Below are positions 1 through 8,293 of a stretch of DNA of 64,000 bases, one piece after another. Every line of letters starts with the position of its first letter. Within the stretch, counting starts at the first letter, position 1. The position numbers were made by a program, and so were the translations under genes. The stretch is from Sphingobacteriia bacterium 28-36-52. GTDB lineage: Bacteria > Bacteroidota > Bacteroidia > Chitinophagales > Chitinophagaceae. Below the pieces are notes generated by a model. The model was not told the origin of the DNA and made no database searches. It saw nothing but the letters and a program-made list of their open reading frames with translations. Location: assembly GCA_002281575.1 (NCBI GenBank), contig NCGN01000009.1:62001-126000 (forward strand), read 5' to 3'.

Positions 1-525
1 TTCAGTGGTGTAGAAACCAGTGGTTACTAAATCGCGCATGAGATTAAAGAAGGAAACCCCTTGTGCCAATTCCTTTGCTGCTTTTTCTGGATAAGCAATA
101 CTATCTACTACCGATATTTGTTGCGCTGCGGTCAAGTTCACAAATGCTTTTTCGTAAAGCTTATAACAATGCAAGTCTAGCCAGCGCAATCCACCACGCA
201 ATGGGGTTTGATGCGAAGGCATATCTTTTACAATGAACTCTATAAACTCTGGCACTTTAGCATCACTGGCACTTCCACTTACTTCGTCTTTGGGCATAAT
301 AATATCGCCCAGTACAGTAATAGTAGCCATTTCATGTTCGTTGAAGAAGTTGGCTTCCTTGGCCATTTTGGCTAAGTAAGCTTTCTCTTCTTGCATGCGA
401 TCATCTAATGATGCATCAGCTGAGCCAGCTATATTTTTTTTATCGGCACTGGTGCAGGCTTCTACCAAAACACCGGCACCAACAGTACCAATCATCAGTG
501 CCTTAATCGATTTTCTCCTGTCCAT
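1..525 (-). CDS. Gluconate 2-dehydrogenase subunit 3 family protein (3' end outside the window)
   Basis: An open frame runs on the minus strand from ATG at 525 to the window edge, giving 175 residues with no stop. The N-terminus has a twin-arginine-like start (MDRRKSIKAL), a hydrophobic stretch and a possible lipobox ending at Cys24, so export by Tat and lipid anchoring are likely. The rest, with FNEHEMATITVLGDIIMP and LRGGLRWLDLHC, matches my memory of the gluconate 2-dehydrogenase subunit 3 family, the small partner of membrane-bound flavin dehydrogenases. Its start lies one base past the stop of the GMC gene, so the two are surely cotranscribed. The physiological substrate cannot be read from the sequence. 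Confidence 0.85.
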   Translation of the reverse strand, partial: MDRRKSIKALMIGTVGAGVLVEACTSADKKNIAGSADASLDDRMQEEKAYLAKMAKEANFFNEHEMATITVLGDIIMPKDEVSGSASDAKVPEFIEFIVKDMPSHQTPLRGGLRWLDLHCYKLYEKAFVNLTAAQQISVVDSIAYPEKAAKELAQGVSFFNLMRDLVTTGFYTTE

Positions 526-526
526 C

Positions 527-2269
527 TTATAAGTTTTGTTTTTTCATTTCGTCAATAATGTATTCACTCGCACGCATGCTTAAAGCAAGGATGGTCCAAG
601 TGATGTTTTTATCTGCCTGTGAAACAAACTGTGATCCATCTACACAAAACAAAGTTTTGCAATCGTGTGCCTGACTAAACTTGTTTAAGGCTGATGTTTT
701 TTTGTCGTTACCCATTCTTACCGTACCTGCTTCGTGAATAATATTTCCTGGATTAGACAAGCCATAATTATTAGAAGCATCATCGTCTGCACCCCAAGTA
801 ATGATTGCTCCCATATTGTGCATGATCTCTTTGAATGTTTCCTTCATATGCTTGGCCTGATTAATTTCATACTCCGAATGACGGGTATTGAATCTTAATA
901 CAGGAATACCATATTTATCTACCACGGTTGGATCTATTTCACAATAATTTTTGATATCTGGCACAGACTCTCCTCTACCTGCCATACCTACGCCTGCTCC
1001 GTAAAAAAAGCGAACGTCTTCTTTTAAAGAAGATCCATATCCCCCCGCATCCTTGGTTTTACCATTCACTTGGTATTTTCCATTTAAACCTTGCATACCC
1101 ATTCCAAATCCATAAGCAGGTTGGCTCATGCCTCCCCAGTATTCTATATGGTAGCCTCTTGGGAAATCCAATTTTTTATTGTCTAACCACCATGGCGTAT
1201 AAATATGCATACCGCCAACTCCATCTTCGTTGTAACGCTTTCTACCAAAGAGTTCTGGCAATACACCACCCAAAGCTGCACCAGTAGAATCGTGCAAATA
1301 TTTGCCTACTACATTGCTGTCGTTGGCCAATCCGTTCGGATGTCTTTTAGACTTAGAGTTTAATAATAAACGTGCGGTTTCACAAGTACTCGCGGCTAAA
1401 ATCACCACGCGACCATTTACTTGGTATTCTAAATTGTCTACTTTATTTACATAAGAAATACCTGTTGCTAAGCCTTCCGAATTCGTGATTACTTCACGCG
1501 CCATGGCTTGTGTAATCACATCTACATTCCCTGTTTTTACTGCAGGCTTTACCAATACAGATCCAGATGAAAAATCTCCGTACACTTTACAACTTCTGTT
1601 ACACTGGGCACAGAAAAAACAGGCCCCTCGCTCTTCATTTATTTTTTTCGTTAAGATAGATAAGCGAGAAGGGATCACAGGAACACCCACACCTGTTGCA
1701 GCTTTTTTAATCATCAACTCGTGTAAGCGGGGTTTGGGTGGCGGTAGAAAAATACCATCCGGATCATTTTCTAATCCCTCATTGCTACCAAATACCCCAA
1801 TCAATTTATCTACTTTATCGTAGTAAGGTTTTACGTCTTCATAACCAATTGGCCAATCTTCGCCTAAACCATCAATGCTTTTTCTTTTAAAATCTTTGGG
1901 GCCAAAACGGAGGGATATACGACCCCAGTGATTGGTACGTCCGCCCATCATACGGGCACGCCACCACTCAAATTTCTGGCTACCTGGTGCTTGGGTATAA
2001 GGTTCTCCATCAATTTCCCATCCCCAGTAACAGCCATCAAAATCACCAAAGGGACGATACTTGGTGCTTGCACCTCTTCGTGGTGATTCCCATGGATTTT
2101 TTAGTTGAGATGAATTTACTGCAGGATCATAGTCTTCTCCTGCTTCCAGCAAACAAACTTTTAATCCAGCTTTAGACAAAGTGTATGCCGCCATACCACC
2201 ACCAGCTCCTGAACCCACAATAACTACATCGTATTGCTTAGGTTGTTTTTTAATTTGAAAATCTCCCAT
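527..2269 (-). CDS. GMC family FAD-dependent oxidoreductase, gluconate/sugar dehydrogenase large subunit type
   Basis: The 580-residue protein opens with an FAD-binding Rossmann motif (VVIVGSGAGGG, G19/G21/G24) and ends with the GMC catalytic region, H512 (IIHEAGTVRMG) and N555 (KNITWTI) forming the usual His/Asn pair. Residues 217-227 hold four cysteines spaced CxxCxxCxxxC. In FAD-dependent glucose dehydrogenases and relatives a comparable cluster binds an iron-sulfur centre, so one may be present here; that is inference. There is no signal peptide of its own, and it may be exported with the Tat-type partner encoded one base downstream. The likely role is oxidation of a sugar or polyol with electrons passed to the respiratory chain. 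Confidence 0.88.
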   Translation of the reverse strand: MGDFQIKKQPKQYDVVIVGSGAGGGMAAYTLSKAGLKVCLLEAGEDYDPAVNSSQLKNPWESPRRGASTKYRPFGDFDGCYWGWEIDGEPYTQAPGSQKFEWWRARMMGGRTNHWGRISLRFGPKDFKRKSIDGLGEDWPIGYEDVKPYYDKVDKLIGVFGSNEGLENDPDGIFLPPPKPRLHELMIKKAATGVGVPVIPSRLSILTKKINEERGACFFCAQCNRSCKVYGDFSSGSVLVKPAVKTGNVDVITQAMAREVITNSEGLATGISYVNKVDNLEYQVNGRVVILAASTCETARLLLNSKSKRHPNGLANDSNVVGKYLHDSTGAALGGVLPELFGRKRYNEDGVGGMHIYTPWWLDNKKLDFPRGYHIEYWGGMSQPAYGFGMGMQGLNGKYQVNGKTKDAGGYGSSLKEDVRFFYGAGVGMAGRGESVPDIKNYCEIDPTVVDKYGIPVLRFNTRHSEYEINQAKHMKETFKEIMHNMGAIITWGADDDASNNYGLSNPGNIIHEAGTVRMGNDKKTSALNKFSQAHDCKTLFCVDGSQFVSQADKNITWTILALSMRASEYIIDEMKKQNL

Positions 2270-2356
2270 ATCGCTTTTTTAGTCTTGGTCGTTAGAACTA
2301 TGAATGTAACAATTTTAATGGTACTGCCGATTAGATTTTTGATGAATGAATGCTAC

Positions 2357-3079
2357 TTATTTTACAAAGTACTCATTAGGAAATGATCGCATTGTTGTCA
2401 TTCGAATATCCAAGGGAATATCTTTCGCTATTACTTTATTGGTCTTATTATCTACAACAGTCCACAAAGGATAGTCATAGTCTTTAGACACTAGTTTTAA
2501 ACTGCCGTTTACCCAATTGTACAGGTTGAAAACCCAATAGTTCTGACCATTGTAATTGGTACTGGCACAGCCAATAATTTCAGGAAGGCCATCTCCATTT
2601 AAATCGTATTCTTTTTCAGATGAAAAATCTACAAAACTCAATACACGGTATTTGCTTTGTTGGCTTATTAAGAACACTTTGTAATTCAATAGTGCGGTAG
2701 TACCCTTTTCAATTGTCCTTATTCTGAATTTAATATCAGGCATGCCATCTTTATTAAAGTCTGCAAACTCAGCAATAGGAATCAAATTTTTTACCCAAAA
2801 AGGCACTGTGATTTTTTGTACTACTTTATTGTCTTTATAAAAAAACATCGTCGACTCTTCTAATTTGGCTTTTTGTTCCACTACTACTACAGAATCAATA
2901 TTGAACCCTTTTTGTTTTTTCAAATCAATCTTGACTACTTTCAATTTCACCGATATGTCTTTAATGGTTGTAATAGTTGCTTTAGTATAAACAATCGGTT
3001 TAGACTTGCTAAAAAGGGTTTGAGAAAAAATAGTGGTTCCCATTAATAAGGCACAAAGAAGAAAGAAAAGTTTACGCAT
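2357..3079 (-). CDS. Secreted hypothetical protein with FG-GAP/EF-hand-like loops
   Basis: The 240-residue protein has a clear Sec signal peptide (MRKLFFLLCALLMGTTIFSQT) followed by a beta-rich region. Two short acidic loops, DFNKDGMPD and DLNGDGLPE, resemble the calcium-binding loops of FG-GAP/VCBS repeats. No catalytic motif is visible and I do not recognise a named family. It lies between nrdJ and the GMC gene on the same strand, but a terminator upstream separates it from nrdJ. The 87-base gap to the GMC gene leaves cotranscription with it uncertain. Confidence 0.7.
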   Translation of the reverse strand: MRKLFFLLCALLMGTTIFSQTLFSKSKPIVYTKATITTIKDISVKLKVVKIDLKKQKGFNIDSVVVVEQKAKLEESTMFFYKDNKVVQKITVPFWVKNLIPIAEFADFNKDGMPDIKFRIRTIEKGTTALLNYKVFLISQQSKYRVLSFVDFSSEKEYDLNGDGLPEIIGCASTNYNGQNYWVFNLYNWVNGSLKLVSKDYDYPLWTVVDNKTNKVIAKDIPLDIRMTTMRSFPNEYFVK

Positions 3080-3132
3080 AAACTGGTTTGATTCCCCAAT
3101 TTAAAAAAAGCATTGGGATAGTCCCAAAAAAA

Positions 3133-3168
3133 ATCTCCCCTAGATGAATCCAGAGGAGATGTTTTTTT
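3133..3168 (-). terminator. Rho-independent terminator after nrdJ
   Basis: Inverted arms at 3133-3141 and 3152-3160 pair over nine positions with one mismatch around a 10-base loop. On the minus strand the hairpin is followed by a run of T (complement of the A-run at 3126-3133), as expected for the end of nrdJ 26 bases upstream. A T-run also follows on the plus strand, so it could work both ways. Confidence 0.75.
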
Positions 3169-3193
3169 AGGGCAGGGATTAACTGCTATCGAA

Positions 3194-6100
3194 TTAACTG
3201 CAACCCATGCTGGTGCCACAGTTTAAACACTTATAACATGTACCACTTCTGATGGTTAAATGTCCGCAAGTGCTACAAGCAGGCGCATCGCTTTGCATGC
3301 TTTTAGCTGCTGCATTTACCGCATCCATTCCGCTATTTCCTGCGGCAGATGAAGTTGCTGCTGCACGCTGTAATTTAGGTGAAGCAGGACCTTCTACAGG
3401 AGTAGTATTGGCAGATGGAGCGGTTACTCTAATACTACTGAGTTCGGGCTTTCCCAAAAAAGTAGCATCTCCCTCCTCTTCTCCTGTATTGCCTACAGTA
3501 GGTCTGTCTAATACATGAACCAAATCGGTTCTGTTTAGGTATTCATATCCTAGTGCACGGAAAACAAAATCTACCAATGAAGTAGTTGTTTTGATATTTG
3601 GATGATCTACCATTCCAGCTGGCTCAAAACGAGTAAACACAAATTTGTCTACGAACTCTTCTAATGGAACACCATATTGCAAACCAACTGAGATAGATAT
3701 TGCAAAGCAGTTCATTAAACTGCGTAAAGTAGATCCTTCCTTAGCCAGGTCAATAAAGATTTCTCCCAATGTACCATCGTTGTATTCTCCTGTTCTTAAG
3801 AATACCACTTGGCCACCAATTTTTGCTTTCTGGGTAAATCCTCTGCGCTTAGCTGGCAATGATTTTCTTTCAACAATTCTAGACAAAGCACGCTTCAATT
3901 CTGTATCGGTTGATGCAGTCATTCGCTTGGTCACTTCTTCTAGCAACTCATCTACGGTCAATTTGCCTAAATCTACTATAGTTGATTCTTCAGTTAGAAT
4001 GGCTTGTGTTGAGGCAGTTTCTTCTGTTTCTTCTTCTGTTTTCTTTTTCTTCTCGCTCTTGTTGCTTAAAGGTTGGCTTAATTTAGAACCATCGCGGTAT
4101 AAAGCATTTGCTTTTAAACCCAACTGCCAACTCATTAAATAACAATCAGCAATTTCTTCTACCGTTGCCTCGTGTGGAAGGTTAATGGTTTTAGAAATGG
4201 CACCACTTAAGAATGGTTGACATGCAGCCATCATTCTAATATGGCCATATGCATGAATATATCTTTCTCCTTTTTTACCGCACTTATTAGCGCAATCAAA
4301 TACTGTAAGGTGTTCATCTTTTAAGAATGGCGCACCTTCTACGGTCATTGTTCCACATACAAAATCGTTGGCTGCGTCAATTTGCTCTTCGGTAAAACCA
4401 ATTGCTTCTAATAAATTGAAGTTCCAGTCTTCGTATTGTGCAGGGGTAAAGCCCAATCTTTGCATACACTCATCACCTAATGTAAAGCGATTGAAAATGA
4501 ATGCAATTTCAAATGCTGAACGAGCAGCTCCATTTAGCTTGTCAATTTCCGCTGCAGTAAATCCTTTTGCAGCTAAACTTGCATTGTTAATATAAGGTGC
4601 GTTTTCAAAACTGGCAGAACCAACGGCGTATTGCTCAATGGCTTTTGCTTGTTCTGGATTGTATCCTAAATTCTTTAAAGCCTGAGGTACAGATTGGTTA
4701 ATAATTTTGAAGTATCCACCACCACTTAATTTCTTAAATTTCACTAAAGCGAAATCTGGTTCAACACCTGTGGTATCACAATCCATTACCAAACCAATGG
4801 TTCCAGTTGGCGCAATAACAGTAGTTTGTGCATTTCTATAACCATACTTTTCCCCTAATTGAACTGCATCATCCCATGCACGGGTTGCTGCTTTAAGCAT
4901 ATAGTCGGGGCAGTATTGCGCTTTAATACCTTGAGGCTTAATTTCAATACCTACATAAGCATCAGTAGCATCATAAGCAGCTGCACGATGGTTGCGCATT
5001 ACACGCAACATGTCTTCTTTGTTTTCTTCGTACTTGTCAAAAGTGCCTAAGAAAGAAGCCATTTCCGCTGAGGTTTTGTATGCTACTCCAGTCATGATTG
5101 CAGAAATTGCACCAGCAATTCCACGAGCTTCTTCGCTGTCATATGCAATACCACTTACCATTAACATAGAACCTAAGTTGGCAAAACCCAAACCTAATGT
5201 TCTGTAATCGTAAGACAATTGTGCCACTTCTTTAGAAGGGAACTGCGCCATCAAAACAGAAATTTCTAGCACAGTGGTCCACAAGCGAGTGGTGTATTCA
5301 AATCCTTCTACATCAAAAATATTATTGTCGTCGTTGTGAAACTTGCGCAGGTTGATAGAAGCCAAGTTACAAGCAGTATTGTCTAAGAACATATACTCTG
5401 AACAAGGGTTAGATGCATTAATGCGACCACCTTTAGGACAAGTATGCCATTCGTTGATTGTAGTGTCATATTGGGTTCCAGGATCTGCACAGCGCCATGC
5501 TGCATAAGAAATTTTATCCCATACTTCTCTTGCAGGAATTTTCTTCATTACTCTGCCATCTGTTCTAGCTTTTAATTCCCAGTCTCCATTTGCTTCTAAA
5601 GTATGGAAAAACTCATTGGGGATTCTTACAGAGTTATTAGAATTTTGTCCTGATACTGTTGCATACGCTTCTCCCTCATAACCATTATCGTAACCAGCAG
5701 CTACTAAAGCAGCTACTTTCTTTTCTTCTTCTACTTTCCAGTTAATGAATTCCATTATTTCTGGATGATCTAAGTCTAAGCAAACCATTTTAGCCGCTCT
5801 TCTTGTTGTGCCTCCACTTTTAATTGCCCCAGCTGCACGATCCCCAATTTTTAAGAAGCTCATCAATCCACTTGATGTACCGCCGCCACTTAATTTTTCG
5901 CCACCGCCACGAATTTGAGAGAAATTGGTTCCAACACCAGAACCATATTTGAAAATTCTTGCTTCACGGGTCCATAAATCCATGATACCACCTTCGTTCA
6001 CTAAATCGTCGCTAACGCTCAAGATAAAGCAAGCATGTGGTTGAGGACGCTCGTATGCATTGGTAGACTTTTTAAGTTTACTATCTTTAGGATCCACAAA

Positions 6101-6652
6101 ATAATGGCCTTGTGGTTTTCCGGTAATACCATACACTTCGTGCAAACCAGTATTGAACCACTGAGGTGAATTGGGAACACAAGCTTGATTTAAAATACTG
6201 TATGCCAACTCATCATAAAATACTTGGGCATCTTTTTCTGATGCAAAATAGCCATAACGCTCACCCCAAACTCTCCAACAATGTGCCATACGGTGCGCTA
6301 CTTGCTTCACACTGGTTTCTCTACCCAAAGAACCATCGGGCTGAGGAACACCTGCTTTTCTAAAATATTTTTGAGCAAGAATATCTGTAGCAATTTGGCT
6401 CCATTGTTTTGGAACCTCTACATTATTCATTTCAAAAACCTTTTCACCATTCGGGTTTTTGATTACGCTGTCACGATAATCGTATTCGAACATGTCGTAG
6501 GGGCTAACACCATCATTGGTGAAGCGGCGGCTGAATTGCAAGCCTTTGGGAGCGCGTGGATTAGGCATATCGCAGTTAATGTTTAAAATGTAATTAATGG
6601 GTCCCTGCCAAACGGTAATTTGTAGAGGCGGTTGACGAAAATATCTTTCCAT
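3194..6652 (-). CDS. nrdJ: Adenosylcobalamin-dependent (class II) ribonucleotide reductase
   Basis: The 1152-residue protein reduces ribonucleotides to deoxyribonucleotides with a B12-derived radical. Visible active-site elements are C208 (HACFILS), the NPCSE motif with thiyl Cys C417 and E419, and C428 (ACNLASINL), then APTGTIGLVMDCDTTG. The C-terminus carries a Cys-rich tail (C1126, C1129, C1139, C1142, C1145, C1151), probably the redox or zinc-binding element that re-reduces the active site. A Lys/Glu-rich linker near the last quarter separates the core from the C-terminal region. I chose ATG at 6652 over a TTG two codons upstream. The upstream gap holds DnaA-box-like sites. I see no class I or III reductase here. 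Confidence 0.95.
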   Translation of the reverse strand: MERYFRQPPLQITVWQGPINYILNINCDMPNPRAPKGLQFSRRFTNDGVSPYDMFEYDYRDSVIKNPNGEKVFEMNNVEVPKQWSQIATDILAQKYFRKAGVPQPDGSLGRETSVKQVAHRMAHCWRVWGERYGYFASEKDAQVFYDELAYSILNQACVPNSPQWFNTGLHEVYGITGKPQGHYFVDPKDSKLKKSTNAYERPQPHACFILSVSDDLVNEGGIMDLWTREARIFKYGSGVGTNFSQIRGGGEKLSGGGTSSGLMSFLKIGDRAAGAIKSGGTTRRAAKMVCLDLDHPEIMEFINWKVEEEKKVAALVAAGYDNGYEGEAYATVSGQNSNNSVRIPNEFFHTLEANGDWELKARTDGRVMKKIPAREVWDKISYAAWRCADPGTQYDTTINEWHTCPKGGRINASNPCSEYMFLDNTACNLASINLRKFHNDDNNIFDVEGFEYTTRLWTTVLEISVLMAQFPSKEVAQLSYDYRTLGLGFANLGSMLMVSGIAYDSEEARGIAGAISAIMTGVAYKTSAEMASFLGTFDKYEENKEDMLRVMRNHRAAAYDATDAYVGIEIKPQGIKAQYCPDYMLKAATRAWDDAVQLGEKYGYRNAQTTVIAPTGTIGLVMDCDTTGVEPDFALVKFKKLSGGGYFKIINQSVPQALKNLGYNPEQAKAIEQYAVGSASFENAPYINNASLAAKGFTAAEIDKLNGAARSAFEIAFIFNRFTLGDECMQRLGFTPAQYEDWNFNLLEAIGFTEEQIDAANDFVCGTMTVEGAPFLKDEHLTVFDCANKCGKKGERYIHAYGHIRMMAACQPFLSGAISKTINLPHEATVEEIADCYLMSWQLGLKANALYRDGSKLSQPLSNKSEKKKKTEEETEETASTQAILTEESTIVDLGKLTVDELLEEVTKRMTASTDTELKRALSRIVERKSLPAKRRGFTQKAKIGGQVVFLRTGEYNDGTLGEIFIDLAKEGSTLRSLMNCFAISISVGLQYGVPLEEFVDKFVFTRFEPAGMVDHPNIKTTTSLVDFVFRALGYEYLNRTDLVHVLDRPTVGNTGEEEGDATFLGKPELSSIRVTAPSANTTPVEGPASPKLQRAAATSSAAGNSGMDAVNAAAKSMQSDAPACSTCGHLTIRSGTCYKCLNCGTSMGCS

Positions 6653-6673
6653 TTTCAAAATACAATAGCGTAA

Positions 6674-6750
6674 ATATGCACAGCTTGTGGATAAGGAAGG
6701 TTAATAATTTGCTAGCTCAAATCCACGTTGGTTTTGACCAATTATGCACA
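6674..6750. promoter_or_regulatory. Cluster of DnaA-box-like sites upstream of nrdJ
   Basis: The nrdJ/GGGP synthase divergent gap contains a perfect TTATCCACA on the minus strand (6686-6694), a one-mismatch copy TTATGCACA on the plus strand (6742-6750) and a two-mismatch copy at 6674-6682. In Escherichia coli DnaA binds the nrdAB promoter, so a replication-linked control of nrdJ is plausible. The motif is short and the link is inference. Confidence 0.4.
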
Positions 6751-6782
6751 GGTGTCAATAAGATTATTAGGTAAAAGCGGCT

Positions 6783-6799
6783 GTATAAACGGTTTACAC
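6783..6799. promoter_or_regulatory. Short inverted repeat in the nrdJ/GGGP synthase divergent gap
   Basis: The 17-base element is symmetric about position 6791 (TAAAC, G, GTTTA at the core) with seven of eight base pairs matching. It lies between the two divergent starts and could be an operator. Chance occurrence in AT-rich DNA cannot be excluded. Confidence 0.25.
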
Positions 6800-6914
6800 T
6801 TTTAGCCTTAAAAGTTAAACAAAGTTCGCCAATTTTAACAGATAGGAAGATCCCAACTAATAAATGCATTAAACGAAAACTTTTCTGCATTTTTGCAAGA
6901 CTATCTATTTTGGC

Positions 6915-7676
6915 ATGAAGCACGCGATCTACCAACAAATTACACAACGAAAAAAACACGGGAAGAAATCTTTTGCCGTATTAATTGACCCAGATAAAGT
7001 AGACGCTGGTAATATTCAGGAATTGGTAAAATTATCTGTAGAAGCCCATGTAGACTACTTTTTTGTAGGTGGGAGCTTGGTCATTTCTAGTCATTTAGAC
7101 GAATGCATTCAACAAATTAAAGCCGCTTGCACTATACCTGTAATACTCTTTCCTGGCTCTCCCTCTCAAGTAAGCAAATATGCCGATGCCTTATTGTACT
7201 TGTCGTTAATTTCAGGCCGAAACCCAGAATTACTAATTGGGCAACATGTAATTTCAGCTCCTTTTGTTAAAAAATCTGGCTTGGAAATCATGCCAACTGG
7301 TTATATGGTAATTGATGGTGGTGCTCCCACTACAGTAAGTTATATCTCTAATGCTTCACCTATACCTGCAGACAAAAGTGAAATTGCCATGTGCACTGCC
7401 ATGGCAGGTGAAATGCTGGGTATGCAATTGATTTACATGGATGCTGGTAGTGGTGCTAAAAGACCTATCACCGAACAAATGATAGAAAAAGTTGCCAAAC
7501 ATATTGAAGTGCCATTAATTATAGGCGGTGGAATAACAGAGCCAGAAAAAGCTTACTTGAATTGCAAAGCAGGGGCAGATATTATAGTAATAGGCAATGC
7601 TATAGAAAAAGATCCTTCTCTTATTAAAGAAGTGAGTGCTGCTATTCATTCTGTTGCCATTGTAAATGCTGGTTAA
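6915..7676 (+). CDS. Geranylgeranylglyceryl phosphate synthase (PcrB/GGGPS family)
   Basis: The 253-residue TIM-barrel enzyme joins a polyprenyl diphosphate to sn-glycerol 1-phosphate with an ether bond. The phosphate-binding start (FAVLIDPDK, residues 20-28), the FVGGS loop, MPTGYMVIDGG, YMDAGSGA and the GGGI/ADIIVIGNAIE phosphate loops are all intact. Length and sequence fit the group II enzymes described from Bacteroidota rather than the shorter Bacillus PcrB. The physiological product in such bacteria is poorly known. No sn-glycerol-1-phosphate dehydrogenase is seen in the window. It heads a tight run with the AlkB-like gene 8 bases downstream. Confidence 0.9.
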   Translation: MKHAIYQQITQRKKHGKKSFAVLIDPDKVDAGNIQELVKLSVEAHVDYFFVGGSLVISSHLDECIQQIKAACTIPVILFPGSPSQVSKYADALLYLSLISGRNPELLIGQHVISAPFVKKSGLEIMPTGYMVIDGGAPTTVSYISNASPIPADKSEIAMCTAMAGEMLGMQLIYMDAGSGAKRPITEQMIEKVAKHIEVPLIIGGGITEPEKAYLNCKAGADIIVIGNAIEKDPSLIKEVSAAIHSVAIVNAG

Positions 7677-7684
7677 ATCTGTGC

Positions 7685-8293
7685 ATGACTCAGTCCAATT
7701 TATTTGATCAAACAGAAGAGAATATACTCCCCAAAGATGGAATAGTGCAATACTATGGCTCTATTTTTTCCCGGGAGGAAGCCAATAATTTTTTATCGCT
7801 ACTACTCAAACATATTGAGTGGAAAAATGATGAAGTGAAAATTTTTGGCAAACAAATTATCACCAAACGAAAAGTGGCATGGTATGGCTCCAAACCATTT
7901 TTATACCGCTATTCAAATACATCAAAAACTGCACTTCCTTTTACCACTGAATTATTAGCAATAAAAGCTATTGTTGAAAAAGTTTCGAATGAAACCTACA
8001 ATTCCTGCTTATTAAATTTATACCACCATGGTGAAGAAGGTATGGGTTGGCATAGCGATGCAGAGCCAGAGCTAAAACCCAATGGTGCTATAGCTTCCAT
8101 CAGTTTTGGAGCCGAAAGAAAATTTAATTTCAAACATAAAATTACACAAGAGAAAAAACAAATTATATTACAGCATGGTAGTTTATTGGTAATGAAAGGA
8201 ACTACACAAAGTTTTTGGCAACATCAACTTCCCCCTTCAAAATTGATTAAAGATGTAAGAATTAATCTCACATTCAGAACCATTCAGGAATGA
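7685..8293 (+). CDS. AlkB-like 2-oxoglutarate/Fe(II) dioxygenase
   Basis: The 202-residue protein has the AlkB-family core: H123 and D125 (GWHSDAE) and H180 as iron ligands, and RINLTFR (R192, R198) for 2-oxoglutarate. The layout matches short bacterial AlkB/ALKBH2-3-like proteins that remove alkyl groups from nucleic-acid bases by oxidation. The residues flanking the HxD motif (NLYHHGEEGMGWHSD) fit the same group. It follows the GGGP synthase by 8 bases and overlaps the transporter start by 4 bases (ATGA), so translation is probably coupled although the functions look unrelated. Confidence 0.9.
   Translation: MTQSNLFDQTEENILPKDGIVQYYGSIFSREEANNFLSLLLKHIEWKNDEVKIFGKQIITKRKVAWYGSKPFLYRYSNTSKTALPFTTELLAIKAIVEKVSNETYNSCLLNLYHHGEEGMGWHSDAEPELKPNGAIASISFGAERKFNFKHKITQEKKQIILQHGSLLVMKGTTQSFWQHQLPPSKLIKDVRINLTFRTIQE

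Noticed and set aside
6659..6914. Cobalamin riboswitch upstream of nrdJ
   Set aside because: The gap is only about 260 bases and I see neither a B12 box nor the expected helical layout.
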